Part shown: piece by piece, positions 47,184 through 58,883 of the stretch
How positions within the stretch are numbered: the first letter of the stretch is position 1
How the letters are laid out: every line of letters starts with the position of its first letter
Assembly (NCBI GenBank): GCA_034509735.1
Contig: JACGWO010000006.1
Coordinates: 34,961,141-35,025,140 of the forward strand
Direction: 5' to 3'
Origin: Sesamum alatum
Lineage: Eukaryota; Streptophyta; Magnoliopsida; Lamiales; Pedaliaceae
Length of the DNA stretch: 64,000 nt
Notes under the pieces: generated by a model
Seen by the model: the letters and a program-made list of their open reading frames with translations, nothing else
Database searches by the model: none
What the model was told of the DNA's origin: nothing
Made by a program: the position numbers and the translations under genes

Positions 47184-47731
47184 AGGATAATTGCATTGTT
47201 CTCCTCTGAAATTTGGTATTATTACATGTAGATTATCTCTTATTTGAAAAATTACATTTAGTATTATTGAGGTTTGCTTCTATCTAACAAATATGTCCCT
47301 TCATTAATCAAAATTCACATAATTTGTTGATATTCGAAAAAAGACTGAATGAAAATTGAAATTTACCACCGATTGACTTATTACTGACTTATTGTAGGTC
47401 AAACAAATCTTTTTATGACCAAACTACCCTTATATATCTTCACACATTAATGCATGTGAGGGGGTGTATCTTCACCGTTATAAGGGTAATTTAGTCATAA
47501 AAAGATTTATTTCGCCTATAATAAACCATTAATAAGTCAATCGATGTTAAATATCGATTTTCATTCATTTTTTTGTTAATGTCAATAAATTCAGTGTATT
47601 TTTACTAATGTAGAGACCTATATATCTGTTATACGGAAGTAAATTTTACAAGTACTAGATAATTTTCTAAATCATAGGGAATTTATGTGTAATTGTATTA
47701 AATCTCAGGGGAAGGGAGTGTAATTATCCCT
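47184..47731. mobile_element. TIR element, Mutator-like
   Basis: The ends aggataattgcattgttctcc and gggagtgtaattatccct are inverses. The interior has the pair 'cccttatatatcttcacac / ttcaccgttataaggg' around a 'cattaatgcatgtgag' centre. The same interior occurs at 60415-60919. The flanks are similar (tcataaaa/ttataaaa). 47732-49250 holds a (TTA)n tract (48078-48102) and no supported gene. Confidence 0.65.
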
Positions 47732-49257
47732 ATTATAAAAGCATGAATAATTATTTAATTTTTAATGTCACTATAAAAATATTATTCTAAATGGTATTTG
47801 TGTAAGTTAGTAATATCTTAACTTTTAATTTGATATATTTAATGTTATTCACTTCTATTAGTTGTTTTTTATATTTATTAATTTCTATCAACTACGTTTT
47901 ACATTTTATCCACGATATAATATAATGAGAAAAATCCACACAAACTGAAAGCAGGCACCAATATTTTTATCTCTATTTTCATTATATCTCTATCTTAATC
48001 TTACTATTATATAAATATATCTTCAAACTTTTTAATGATCCTGATAATATTACTCTAAATTGTATTTATGTAAGTTATTATTATTATTATTATTATTATT
48101 ATTTTATTTTAATTATATCATGTTATTTGTATTATTTCAAAACTTTGAAGTTAAAATTTGTTTGCAATAAAATTTTATGCGTTCATTGAATTGTATAATT
48201 CTTTTATAGAACGACTTAATTTCTAACTAATTTTGTACATTCATTTATAAATATTATAAATGAAGAATCATGGAGATGGAATACCAATGATCCTATGGAA
48301 ATTAACTTATATACAATATATGCTCGTAATAAAAATATCTCATTTCATAAGCACTGGTATTATAATATTAATGTACGCAAGGGAACGTTTGTCAAAAACA
48401 AATACCCTAAATGTGTTCATAAAAAAAGTTCTATTAGAGTGACAATGTTGAATTATGGATAGACCATGTTTGGTTTCATTTCTATTTTTAATATAAATGT
48501 GTACTTTTAATTTTATATCAATTTTTGTATGAAAATGAGAATACGTTTCGATTAGTTGATAAGATTATGTTTTATATTATTAGTGGTGTCAAACTCAATA
48601 TATGTTTTTATTTAAATATAATAGTTTTAGTGTTTTTTATTGTTAATGTTGTCAAATCTAAGCTTGCCAATAGTGATACTACCTTATCTAGACCCAAACC
48701 CAATAAATATGATTTTTTAGAGTATTAGAGTTTACTCGGTTGATATTCGTACTCGAGAGTATTTTAAGTTTAGAATCTACCCATACTCAAAATACTTAAT
48801 CCTATTAATATGGTCTTAGTATTAGGCCTGTCAATGGATAGGCTCAGAAATAATATAAATCTACTATAAAATTATTGGATCTGAGTCTGAGTATTAATTA
48901 TTATAATGAGTCTGGGTCTACGTATTGACCGCCCTTGACAGCACAAGATGTGCGTAAAGAACATATTACTTTGTACTTCAGAATCCATTTTTTTTCCAAT
49001 TAATTCCCGAACACCCAAATGATGTATGAGCTTTCTACAATTAACACCTCAATGGCCCAAATAATTTTCCCTTTAAATGTTTGTATTTCTTTCAAATTTA
49101 AATTTGTTGGGTATTTTATGGGCTTTCACAATTAAAGAAACTAACCCTCAAAGGCCCGAATAGTTTATGGGCTTCAAAATTAAATAAATAAACCTTAGAG
49201 GCCCAATTATTGATTTGGATCAATTGAGTAAGCCAATCCAATCCACCAACGGTTTTA

Positions 49258-50047
49258 TAATGGGCCGGCCCGCATTCTAATTGTTGTAAGTCAATGTTCA
49301 TAGTAGGCTGAGTCGGCCCAGGACATGTACAGACCAGCCCAAAAAAGCCCAACCGACAACAAGCCCACTACTGCTCATAACCGGTCCTAGGATGGTCTTG
49401 GGCTTTTACAAGGGCCCCAATTGGGTTCATTTTTAAATCGAAGCCCAGCTCATGGATCGGCCCGATTGAAGCCCAGACCAGGCCAGGATATGCCTGTTTT
49501 GTTTTTTATTTAAGGATTTGAGGTGTTCTTTTGAATAATTATTTAAATTTATGGTTGTCTTATGTAATAAAAAATAAAAAATTAAATCACATAAAAAATT
49601 ATGACTAAGAAAAAATAGTTAAGACTATATAATAATTTGACTAACAAGTTTACAATAATAAACTTAGATAATAACAAATCCAAAAAGAATTTAAAATAAA
49701 CTTTGAAAACAATAAATAAAGAGTATTAATGATTAATATACTAAAAATTTAAAAACAATAAAGATAAAAAAATTAAAATTTTAAAAGTATAAAAAATCTA
49801 CTAGAATAATCAACTTAAAATAATAAAAATAAAAATTATATGACATGTATTATTAAAAAAAAAAACTGACCTAATAAGCCCGACCAAGCCCAACTTAGGA
49901 CCAGGTGTCCTGGGCTACTGGACTGGGTTGTTCTTAGATATTGATACTTAGGATTAGCCCGATTCCAAACAGGCCTGGTCCAAACCAGTCGATTATTTTA
50001 TGGTTAAGTCAATATTGGGTTGGGTTGGCTCAGACCGGCCCATTGTA
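49258..50047. mobile_element. TIR element with GGCCC-rich ends
   Basis: The left end taatgggccggcccgc and right end cagaccggcccattg are inverses, and both arms hold many 'gcccaa/ttgggc' pairs (for example cggcccgattgaagccca). The middle (49510-49860) is AT-rich and non-coding. hAT-like by style, with no clear 8-bp duplication. 50050-50780 holds no supported gene apart from the Helitron relic near 50455. Confidence 0.45.
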
Positions 50048-50454
50048 CATCTTGAATTGTAAGTGAGCTTCCATCTTTATGTTGGACGCCTTTGGGTCAA
50101 TATGAATTGATTGAACTTGGGATGTACAATGGTCCTTACCCATTGAAGTAGGCCTACTTCAATTCTTTGTTCTCAATAGGCCCAATCCATGAAGCTTGGC
50201 CTATTACTAAGTCATCCGATTTACGCAAAGCCCAACCCATCTTTTTGGCTTTGCTAGCTTTGGGCTTTGAGGTAATGAAAAGAGGTGCTATAGACACAAA
50301 GTAAAGATTTTGACAATATTGCACCAAATTTTTTTATTCAAAAAATGCCGCTATTCAACTTCCTGAGTTTTAAATTCGTTTAATTGTCCAATTAATATAT
50401 TTCGTTTTTATTTATAATATATTTTAAAATATAAAAGATTATTTATTATATACA

Positions 50455-50478
50455 CACAGTGATAGCGTGCCACGACGG
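50455..50478. mobile_element. Relic of a small-Helitron 3' end
   Basis: agcgtgccacgacggctaaat matches the 3' termini of the Helitrons at 24235-24464 and 54617-54861 and ends in CTAA. No matching start was found. Confidence 0.35.
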
Positions 50479-50801
50479 CTAAATTTATTCTGAAGTGAGA
50501 ACTTTATTTTCTTAAATTTTTGGATACCAAGATCAATAGAATCAAATATAGGTTTTTGAAATGTCCCTGAATAAAAAGCCTTTCTCAAATCTAAATTGCT
50601 TTAACTTTTATAGATATTGCTTTCCTGAGGAAGATGACCACTACCAGAGCTGAGATGAGCATATTGCTTATTTCCCTTGTTGATCGATTTACCAATAAAT
50701 TTTGGTGAGTGAAAGGCTGCAGATTAAAAGTCTGTTTGCTTGTTTTCCGATGAACTATGTACAAGCAGTTGATTTCTAGCCATAGCAGCAGCTCTCAGTA
50801 G

Positions 50802-51008
50802 TTACTCGTCTAGCTGGCCCTGCTTAATCTCTTCCGCAGCAGCTAAGACAACTTCGGTGTCATGCTGATCAGCCGACGGCCGGCCTTCTTTGCTTTCGAC
50901 AATGTCCATAGAAATGATCTTATTTTGCAACAAGATGACAATGGGTAAGAGTGCAAATGTCAGTTTGTAAGTTGGCAATATCAGAAGAATCACAACAAGA
51001 ACAAACGT
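50802..51008 (-). CDS. Possible terminal exon of an unidentified membrane protein
   Basis: On the minus strand a strong acceptor (ttgctttcgttgctcacag) precedes a frame open to the stop at 50802. It encodes a hydrophobic segment (CTFVLVVILLILPTYKLTFA, then LLPIVILL) and an acidic tail ending EEIKQGQLDE. Base composition is more balanced than in the surroundings and the downstream DNA looks like a 3'UTR. No upstream exon is evident before the CIPK gene 330 bp away. It may therefore be a gene relic or an alternative 3' extension. The product is not recognised. Confidence 0.3.
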   Translation of the reverse strand, partial: TFVLVVILLILPTYKLTFALLPIVILLQNKIISMDIVESKEGRPSADQHDTEVVLAAAEEIKQGQLDE

Positions 51009-51341
51009 GCATCTGTGAGCAACGAAAGCAATTGATTCAAGCAGAAACCATTTACAAAGTTACATCCTAACATCATTATGAGGGGAAACATGTCTATCCT
51101 ATGTACAAAAGACAATCCTTCCTATCAAGATTTCATCTAGATCACCACTTCTTCTAACATACATCTCTTCTCTCAATCATCCAAAACCGTCCTAGTGACA
51201 TCGATGTGCTAATGTATGACTGTGAATAGGGCCGTGATCGACCAAATGTTCATCCCACCATAGCCATCGGCTTGCAAATGCTTACAACGCTGAATCGCGG
51301 GACGATTGAAATCAATGTTTGTTACACAAGTTTTTCACACA

Positions 51342-52667
51342 TCAAGAAACCTCATTGTGCCATGAGAGTACAATATCACCAAGTCCTGATTTCAGTTCTT
51401 CCCATTGCAAATCCTCAAGGATCATCCCAGCATCAAATAACTTCAACTCAACCAACCACAACTCTACTGCCACTTCCCAAATCTCCACTACCAAGACCAC
51501 TCTCCCTCTCACCAACCTGATTCCCCCGCCCTTCCCTCTCTCGATTCGGTACCCGAATTCTTCCCCAACCTTCACCAGCTTCTCCTCAATCTCGCCCACC
51601 TGCATCCCACAAGTGAACCTCATCTCTTTCTTGTTCGCCTGTGTCTCAAAAAGCCCAGATAAATCCAGCCCAGAAGACATTGAAATTATGTCAAAAGCAT
51701 TCACACTAGGTAAATACTTAAACTCATTTTGCTCAAGAAACTCGGATCCCAGCTTTTGCCAGGTTTGTGAGCTCAAATTATCTTGAGAAAATGACTTCTT
51801 GAACCAAGAAAGTTTAACTAACTCGTCAAGACTCAATCTTGTGTTAGGATTTGGATCCATGAGTCTGTATATCACAATCCTGGCCGACTTAGAAACCCAA
51901 TCTGGAAACTCAAATGCGCGGCGGTGCATTGCACGGTACATGTTCGATAAATTGCTATCGTCAAAGGGGAGGCAGCCGACTAAGAAAACATACAAAAGAA
52001 CCCCACATGACCAAGCATCCGCCTTCTCTCCATCATACCCTTTGCGATAGACTACTTCCGGCGCGGTGTATGCCGGTGTGCCGCACGCCGTGTAAATTAG
52101 CCCATCTCTTTTCTGTTCCGAAAGAGCAGAAAGCCCAAAATCCGTAATTTGTAACAACCCATTCTTGTCAAGAAGAAGATTCTGCGGCTTGATGTCTCGG
52201 TGGAAGACTCCGTTTTGGTGGCAGAAGCGGAGGGCGGATACCACTTGTTGAAAGTATCTCCGAGCAGTGGGCTCGGAGAAGCGGCGGCAGCGGCTCAGTT
52301 TGGCAAAGAGCTCGCCGCCTGGGGCGAGTTCCATGACTAGGTAGATTTTGGACTTTGTGGCCATGACTTCGTATAGTTCGAGGATGTTAGGATGGTGGTG
52401 AAGGCGGCGCATGGCTGAGACTTCCCGGATTATGCGGGGCTCCATGGCGGCGTCCACGGTGGATGCCTTGTCGATGACTTTGATGGCTACTTCAGTGTCG
52501 CTGTTGTCAAGTGACCGCCCCAGGTACACCTTTGCGAAGCTGCCGCGGCCCAGGAGACGGCTAAGTTGGTACTTTTCAAGTATGATTGAGCCGCTTCCAC
52601 CGCCGGCACTGGTGGCTCTTCTGATCTTGGCGGCGGAGGGAGGCGGCAGTGGGTTGGTGGGACCCAT
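51342..52667 (-). CDS. CIPK7: CBL-interacting protein kinase, CIPK4/7-like, intronless
   Basis: This 441-aa Ser/Thr kinase is recruited and activated by calcineurin-B-like calcium sensors in calcium signalling at membranes. Kinase domain: EKYQLSRLLGRGSFAKV (P-loop 40-47), catalytic Lys63 in AIK, HRD 156-158, DFG 176-178, activation segment ending TAPE at 201-204. The C-terminal regulatory region has the diagnostic NAF motif (NAF 323-325 within SVNAFDIISMSSGLDLSGLF), where CBL proteins bind. A degenerate phosphatase-interaction region follows, and the protein ends DIVLSWHNEVS. The single exon places it in the intron-poor CIPK clade, and the sequence style is closest to Arabidopsis CIPK7 and CIPK4; the choice between these is tentative. 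The ATG at 52667 has an AAAATGG context. A GC-rich N-terminal half is normal for this clade. The gene is intact. Confidence 0.95.
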   Translation of the reverse strand: MGPTNPLPPPSAAKIRRATSAGGGSGSIILEKYQLSRLLGRGSFAKVYLGRSLDNSDTEVAIKVIDKASTVDAAMEPRIIREVSAMRRLHHHPNILELYEVMATKSKIYLVMELAPGGELFAKLSRCRRFSEPTARRYFQQVVSALRFCHQNGVFHRDIKPQNLLLDKNGLLQITDFGLSALSEQKRDGLIYTACGTPAYTAPEVVYRKGYDGEKADAWSCGVLLYVFLVGCLPFDDSNLSNMYRAMHRRAFEFPDWVSKSARIVIYRLMDPNPNTRLSLDELVKLSWFKKSFSQDNLSSQTWQKLGSEFLEQNEFKYLPSVNAFDIISMSSGLDLSGLFETQANKKEMRFTCGMQVGEIEEKLVKVGEEFGYRIERGKGGGIRLVRGRVVLVVEIWEVAVELWLVELKLFDAGMILEDLQWEELKSGLGDIVLSWHNEVS

Positions 52668-52742
52668 TTTGGTGGGTGGGAGGGGGAGGGTTAATCGGGG
52701 CTGCCGGGACAGGGGGGAGTTCGATGGTGGTATGTTGCACTG

Positions 52743-52750
52743 AATTTATA
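52743..52750 (-). promoter_or_regulatory. TATA box of the CIPK gene
   Basis: TATAAATT on the minus strand, about 76 bp upstream of the ATG. No other strong core element is seen in the AT-rich upstream DNA (52810-53070). Confidence 0.5.
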
Positions 52751-53077
52751 GCAAAGAGGGCTACATATAAAATTGATGGCTGGATGTAACCTGTTTCTTG
52801 TTTGATTCCCAAAATTATTATAAATTTAGGGAATTAAAATATTAAATTGTCATTAAATTATTTTTGAAAAAATATATTCTTAATTATATTAGTATTTTGT
52901 TTAATATATGTCATTGAGTATTTCCACATAAGATATATATGTATATAAAATTACCATGTTTAAGAGTCGAACGAGAAAAAATAAATTATACCAGCACATT
53001 ATATTGATATGATATTATTGTATTTCTGCATCAGTTAATACAAAAGTATCATAGTTGCTCCAAGACATTACGAATTA

Positions 53078-53347
53078 GGGTGTTTGGTTGAACTCATACG
53101 AAACATCTTATAAGTTCCTACATCTTATAAAATATTTTAAGAGTTTAAAGATATTAATTCTTATTTTAAAGATAAGGTCTTAAAGTTTTTGTATAAATAT
53201 AATGCCAGAGCTTATAAGATATTGGAGTGTTTAACATTATAAGATTTATAAAATTCAAGATATTTTATTTTAAAATCTTATAAATTTTTCAGAAATTTTT
53301 TTTTTCAAATAATTTTCAAGAGTTTATAAGTTCAGTCAAACACCCTC
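53078..53347. mobile_element. Tourist-like (PIF/Harbinger) MITE, TSD tta
   Basis: The ends GGGTGTTTGGTTGAACT and AGTTCAGTCAAACACCCTC are inverses, flanked by TTA at 53075-53077 and 53348-53350. TTA duplications and GG(G)TGTTTGG ends fit Tourist-like elements. It lies about 400 bp upstream of the CIPK gene. From 53351 to 54137 no gene is seen. Confidence 0.7.
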
Positions 53348-54147
53348 TTAATCTACCTAATATGGCCAAAAAAGAAGTAAAGAAAAAATCTCATTTTAAA
53401 TAATTATAAGATTTCTTATTTACATTATTATTATTATTATTTCCTAGAATCCAACATTACTACCAATTATGACAATCTTAATTTTTGGGCTCAATTTTCT
53501 GCTACTTTTGTTTGTTTATAGGAATAGGAAAAAAATCAGAGGTAATTAATAATTGGGCAGTGTGTGTGTATGTGAGTTGTGATTGGGGTGTATGTATTGA
53601 TTTCTTGTTGGTATTAATTAAGTATGTTGATTAATTAGGGTGATAATTCCCTTTGATGCGCGTTCTGATTAGATGTCTTAATTATACCACATTAACGCTG
53701 TGTTGACGTTTTTGCCTAGACAACTATTAATCACCATACAACTTGATATGTGTCAATTGTTTGAACTATCAATAATTTTTATTATAATCAAATTAATTTA
53801 TCTATATTGTAAGTGTTAATATATATATTTATTATATGATTGATTATACTTATTTTTTTTAAAATGTACATGAAATCACAAATCACAACAACAAATATAG
53901 CAAATGTGTTGTATAAATAGTTTGATTTCTGATCGAATCTGCTTTGGATTAAAATTTCCTATTATGACTATAGTATTAAGTAATTATAGAATATGATTTA
54001 TATAATACTCAATTCTTTTCCCCTCTAATTTATTACTCTTATTCAATCTTTGAAATCAAATGGTTCTTTCTACATAAATTTTTGAAATAGTTTTATTCAA
54101 TCCAATGAGAGGCTTCAATCTAAATTATTGGGATAATGTGTAGATTC

Positions 54148-54412
54148 GGGAAAAAAACAAGCAATTCTCATGTGATATTGCAAAATTAGATTATTATCTC
54201 TTAGAAAAAATAAAATAATAAATTATCTTCCTATGTTTTCAAAATGAATCGATTTACCTCCATGTGTTTTAAAATAGAACAATTTACCTCTCTAGATAGG
54301 GAGGTAAATTATTCCATTTTAAAAAATACATGGAGATAAATTGCTAATTTTATTTCATATGGAATAATTTGCTCATTTATAATATTACAGAGAGGTAAAT
54401 TGCACTAAACCC
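54148..54412. mobile_element. Mutator-like MITE, perfect 10-bp TSD
   Basis: gtgtagattc flanks the element at 54138-54147 and 54413-54422. The ends gggaaaaaaacaagcaattc and aaattgcactaaaccc and the interior 'ctagatagggagg' palindrome match 4170-4422 and 13119-13486. Confidence 0.88.
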
Positions 54413-54616
54413 GTGTAGATTCATTACAAGGGTAATTAACAATCCAAACACCAGTAGAAATATATTTTTATTTATCATGGTTAAAAAAAAAAAAAAGCAA
54501 TCCGAATAGTAAGTAACAATGATCTCACAGTAATTACTAATAATTATTTTTACAGACAACGTCAAAATATTAACCACAATTAAAATCATCACAAATATTT
54601 TTATCATGACGGTATA

Positions 54617-54861
54617 TCTATACTATTATATAAAACAAACTCTATTTTCACTAATAAATGGCGGTTACTTACACCGCAACACCATTTTTTTGGTTATATC
54701 GATAATACCCCTAAGTTAGTTTTATTTCTTTTTTTTTTTCTTTCTTTCTTTTTTTTTAATGGAATGTGATGATTAATATGTATATTTTCTTATTTACAAT
54801 AACTTTAAATTGTGCAATATTATTTTATATGCACCCAAGGACGACGTGCCACAATAGCTAG
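54617..54861 (+). mobile_element. Small non-autonomous Helitron
   Basis: It starts TCTATACTATTATATAAAAC after an A and ends aaggacgacgtgccacaatag with CTAG before a T. Interior segments (gcggttacttacaccgcaac; ttatttacaataactt) are shared with 24235-24464. Confidence 0.7.
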
Positions 54862-55242
54862 TATAATATAAAACAAAGTAGAAGAATAATAAACTAGTAC
54901 TAGTCAAAAATGTGAGTGGCGCTCCTAGTTAATTATAGAGTGGACAACTCCGAATAAAGCGAAAGCAAGATTTGTGGAAAAAGGCAAAAGCATTCATGTA
55001 GAAAGCTAAGATTAATTGACTAATTAAAATCTAAAATACTACACACATAACTCCACCTTGACTAACTTTAATTAGATTAATATTATCTTAGAATTAATTA
55101 GTATCCCACCAAGATGAAAATTGGGTACAGCTAGACTAAGTGCGGGATTAATTAATATTATATATATATATATGCATGCAAATTAAAGGCAAAGCATCTT
55201 TAATTAATTAATTAATTAATTAATAAAATTACATGAATATTA

Positions 55243-55440
55243 ATGAGCACTACTGAAGATATTTTAAGCAGCCTCTGCATGCAAGCAAGTTGTTGCGTTG
55301 CATGGTCAAATGGCGTAGCAGTAGCTGTTGTTGCCTGCCCGCCCGGCCGCCGCCCACGCTCTTTTGCGCATCCAATCAACCCTCCAACTACGGTGGCTGG
55401 CAACTTCTTGGATACATTCATACATACGCTGAAACTCTGA
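55243..55440 (+). other. GC-rich island with a 65-codon open frame on the plus strand
   Basis: An isolated GC-rich patch (55260-55480) in AT-rich DNA. The plus-strand frame starts MSTTEDILSSLCMQASCC and ends FLDTFIHTLKL; the minus strand is also open (SKKLPATVVGGLIGCAKER). Neither is recognised, and both cannot be coding over their whole length. It may be a small gene, a captured exon or a relic. Confidence 0.2.
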
Positions 55441-55524
55441 ATTTGCACGTTTTATAATTTTAATGTTTTTGGCCGCCCGCACTTTTAGGTCCAATCAGAT
55501 CTCATTAATTATAATCAAATGTGC

Positions 55525-55765
55525 CAACGAAACTTAGCTCAGTTGTTGGAGTTGAGACTCATGATCTTATGGTCATGGGTTCGAATCTAACCAATGTTTG
55601 GGATGCTATTTTATTTTAATAGTAGTGTCGTTCTACTTTAATAATAATTGTTGATTAGATATAGATATAAGATATTGATGATTGGAATATAACTGTTATA
55701 GTTTTTGATAGTTATTAGATATAGATATTTGGTATTAATTAATTGGTTTGGTTGAAAAATAATTA
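55525..55765 (+). mobile_element. tRNA-like SINE, best-preserved copy
   Basis: An A box (TAGCTCAGTTGTTGG, 55535-55549) and a perfect B box (GGTTCGAATC, 55578-55587) are spaced as in a tRNA gene. A non-tRNA 3' body follows (ttgttgattagatatag ... gatagttattagatatag). Other copies lie at 5276-5480 and 13548-15245. The tRNA part would give an internal Pol III promoter; movement would need LINE enzymes. Confidence 0.7.
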
Positions 55766-55965
55766 TGCATCGCTTTCATCTTTAAAAAGAAATTATAATG
55801 AATACACTATAAGAAAATAGAAAATTAATGACAAAAAAATTAAGTGACAATTTTAATATTATTACTAATTATATATATTTAGTGACAAGACTGTTTATTT
55901 TGTCACAATAATGAATTTTATAATTTTAATAATTACTATTATTTTGTAAAAATTGTTATTAGTGA

Positions 55966-57480
55966 TGGCTAAATGGAAAGAAAAGGCTCGGAGAAAGAAA
56001 AATACACTCATCCCTCTCTCACACACTTCAACCCCTCAATATCCACCAACAGACGCCAACGTTCTCGACGGCAATGAGGGTGGACCATCCGCCTTGGTTA
56101 TTGGCAAAGAGAGAGAGGCCAGTCCATGGACATCGAGCGTTTGCGCGATTCCCCACCCTTCTTCCCCCCTCGGTCTCGCCATTGATGGAGGCTCCTCGAA
56201 CTCAACCCCCCCTCACGGTCTCAACATGGTCAAACTCTTCTCAATGGCTAGCAAGGTCATTGACGAATTCGACACTTCCTCCATGGCAAAGTTGCAAAAT
56301 CTTAAATTTGCTTGGTTCGCCAAGTTCGGATCTGTTGAACCAATCTCATCGGCTCGTCCTCCGCCGCTTGCTGCCGATGACAACGTCGTTTCTGCTGCAC
56401 TCGACGGCTTGCCTTCTAGGGTTTCGGCGCCGCAAGAAACAAGTGGGGGCGCGCGCGGCATTTCGTCTGCTAGGGCCCGCGCCGCCTCCTTCGGACTCGG
56501 CCTCTTCGCCTCCTCAGATTCCCGCGCCGCCTGCCTTGCTTGAAGTTTTTTCTGGCCGCGCCCCTTCGCCTCGGTTGACATCCATGCTGCCGAAAACTCT
56601 ACCTGGCCCTCCTTCTTCTCAGCCTCCGTTCGCAGCCGCATCGCAGCCGGCTACCATGGCAGCTCCGCTGCTTTCCTCATCTACACCTTTAGACCATTCG
56701 GAAAAGCCAGCTTTCAGTTTTGGGACGATCTCTCTTCGGCCCCCCTCGCCTCCTTTCCGCCCCTTGGATGGCTCTGATTTGACCTTCGAAACATCAACTC
56801 GAAAAGACCCTCCGATTCATTGCTCCGGAACGCCAAAACGGCGAGGTTGTGATTCGGTCTTCGTTAGCCATGGCCATGGAAGGTGCTAAAAGATGGGCTA
56901 ACACGGTTGTTGGGTACTTCTTGGGCCGCAAACCGGCCTTCCGACCGCTCAAAGATTTTCTCAACTCCTCTTGGCTGTTGGTTAAAGATGTCGTTGCAAC
57001 GACGACAGGATTATTCTTCGTTACATTTGAGTCACCTGTTGCTCTTGCCGAGGTTCTCGAAGGTCAGGCCATCATTCTCTAGCGTTGGGTCCCCGGGATG
57101 GCCCTCAGAAAACAGAAGCACACTCAGGTTCCCGTTTGTATTCGTCTACGTCATCTCCCTGTTGAGTTCTGGACGGACGATGGTCTTAGCTCAGTTGCAG
57201 GTGGTATTAGACGACCTCTCTACATTGATGGCTTCACTAGAGCATGCTCAAGGCTGGACTTTGCTCGGGTTTGCGTTATGATCGACTTTGACTCCGTCCT
57301 TCCTCGCCATATTGTGGTTATGATTCCCTTTTTAGATAGAGCTGAATCACCTTGTCGGGTTGATGTTGAATACGAGTGGCTTCCGTCCAAATGTAACTCA
57401 TGTCGATCTCTTGGGCATTCATCGACTTCATGTCCTCACTCAGTCAAACCGACTCAGCCCCCCGTTGCGGTCTTTATTCC
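55966..57480 (+). pseudogene. LINE ORF1 (DUF4283 and CCHC zinc knuckle), broken
   Basis: Successive frames encode a Ser/Pro-rich N-terminus (from ATG 55966), then DUF4283 (GAKRWANTVVGYFLGRKPAF, about 56880-57280) with a stop at 57080-57082. A zinc knuckle follows (CNSCRSLGHSSTSCPH, 57394-57441). DUF4283 plus a CX2CX4HX4C-like knuckle is the usual ORF1 of plant L1 LINEs, an RNA-binding protein. Frameshifts near 56543 and the stop at 57082 inactivate it. Downstream to 57991 the sequence is the Pro-rich tail and 3'UTR. Confidence 0.78.
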
Positions 57481-58012
57481 TAAAACTTCTAGTCGACAGT
57501 TGGGTCCTTTGAACTCTCGTCTTCCTCTTCACGCCACACCATCTGCTACCGACCCGCTGCCTCGCCTGCGGCCGCCCATTCTTCCGACTCCTTCTCCTCC
57601 TTGCCGCATTGACCATCAGCCTTCATCTTCTCCAAAAAACGTTCGCTCAGCTCCATCAGACAAAGGTAAAGAGATTGCAATCCATCCTTCTAGGAGCTTG
57701 CTAGATCGGATGACGCCGACCCTGAGGCCCCCCTTGTTGATCCTTGCCCTGGGACTCTCTCTCAGTATAAGCCTCCCCCCAGTGTTCCATGACCCTCTTC
57801 ATGGGTCTGATCGCGCATTGGCCCCTTTAGTCCTTTTATTGTTGTTTCGTTTTGTATTGTCTTGCTCTTGCTTTGTTGTTGTAGCGTTGTCTTGGTTGTC
57901 TCTGCTTTTGAACGCTGGCTGTTGCTTTGGACCTAGGGCTGATGCCCTGGTCCGGTTGTATCCCCCCCCCCCCCCCTTTCTTTTATATTAATGCAATTTA
58001 TCTTTACCTTAA
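55966..58012 (+). mobile_element. L1-type LINE, ORF1 plus 3' end only, 18-bp TSD
   Basis: It is flanked by aaaaattgttattagtga (55948-55965) and aaaaattgttattaatga (58013-58030), an 18-bp repeat with one mismatch. The body is GC-rich, unlike the host element, and ends in a C-run, a T-rich 3'UTR and a short A tail. ORF2 (endonuclease and reverse transcriptase) is absent. Confidence 0.85.
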
Positions 58013-58883
58013 AAAAATTGTTATTAATGACAAAAAAAGTGTGTACAAAGTTGTCACTAAATATAATTAATGACTCATCTATAGTGACAACAAATAATTG
58101 TTGTCACTAAGTTGTCACTATAGATAAGTCACTAATTGTATTTAGTGACAACTTCATACACAAGTTTTGTCACTAATAATTATATAGTGACAAGATAAAA
58201 AATATTGTCACTTAATATATATTTTTAGCGACAACTTTAAAATTATCATTTAATATTTTTTCACTAATATCATATTTTCTTGTAATGATATATGGGTTCG
58301 TGTTCCTATAAATTTGCGTATACGTCTATTTTATAATATTTTTTATTTTATTTGAATCAAGTGTTCTTTTTTAATTAAAATTTGATTTGATCGAATTTGA
58401 GTGAACCAAATGAAATAGTGAAACGAATCTTATAAGCAAACTTATTTTTTAAATACAAGTGATTGATTGTATCATACCTGGTACACTTATATATTAAAAA
58501 GTAATACACTAACAATCTCATTATTAAACATACATAAAAGGAAATATTACGAAATTATTAGTTAAGTAATCCGTCTTCCTTTCACATTGCTCACAATAAA
58601 TCATACAATCCAGGAAATTATAAATTACTTATTAATTATTGGCATTATACTCACCATGTAATTAATTATGCACAATTCAAAAAAAAAAAAAAAAATTCAT
58701 AAGAGGCATGCAGATATAGGTCGTCTACTATGTGATTCAGGCACGCGCTTACAATAATCATCCATTAACGTTAATCAATTCACTTGAATTGTAATGAAAT
58801 ATACTCTTTTGAACAAGAACAATAACCTATGTATAATAGAGTAAATTACATTTACGAGTTACATATATGTTTATACTTATTGA

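Larger units (their letters stand above)
55805..58287. mobile_element. CACTA-like element carrying a LINE, TSD ata
   Basis: It begins CACTATAAGAAAATAG and ends TATTTTCTTGTAATG with 'ata' on both sides (55802-55804, 58288-58290). Many gtgacaa/ttgtcac subterminal repeats occur. Without the LINE (55966-58012) it is about 440 bp, like its sister at 5531-6117. It encodes no transposase. Confidence 0.8.

Noticed and set aside
48820..48945. hAT end (cctgtcaatgg ... cccttgacag)
   Set aside because: The inverted match is short and the borders unclear; too weak to call.
55535..55590. tRNA gene
   Set aside because: A and B boxes are present but no full cloverleaf is apparent, and the same 3' body is repeated elsewhere, so it is a SINE.
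56213..56641. Minus-strand 142-codon frame
   Set aside because: It is the antisense of the GC-rich LINE ORF1; the plus strand has the recognisable domains.
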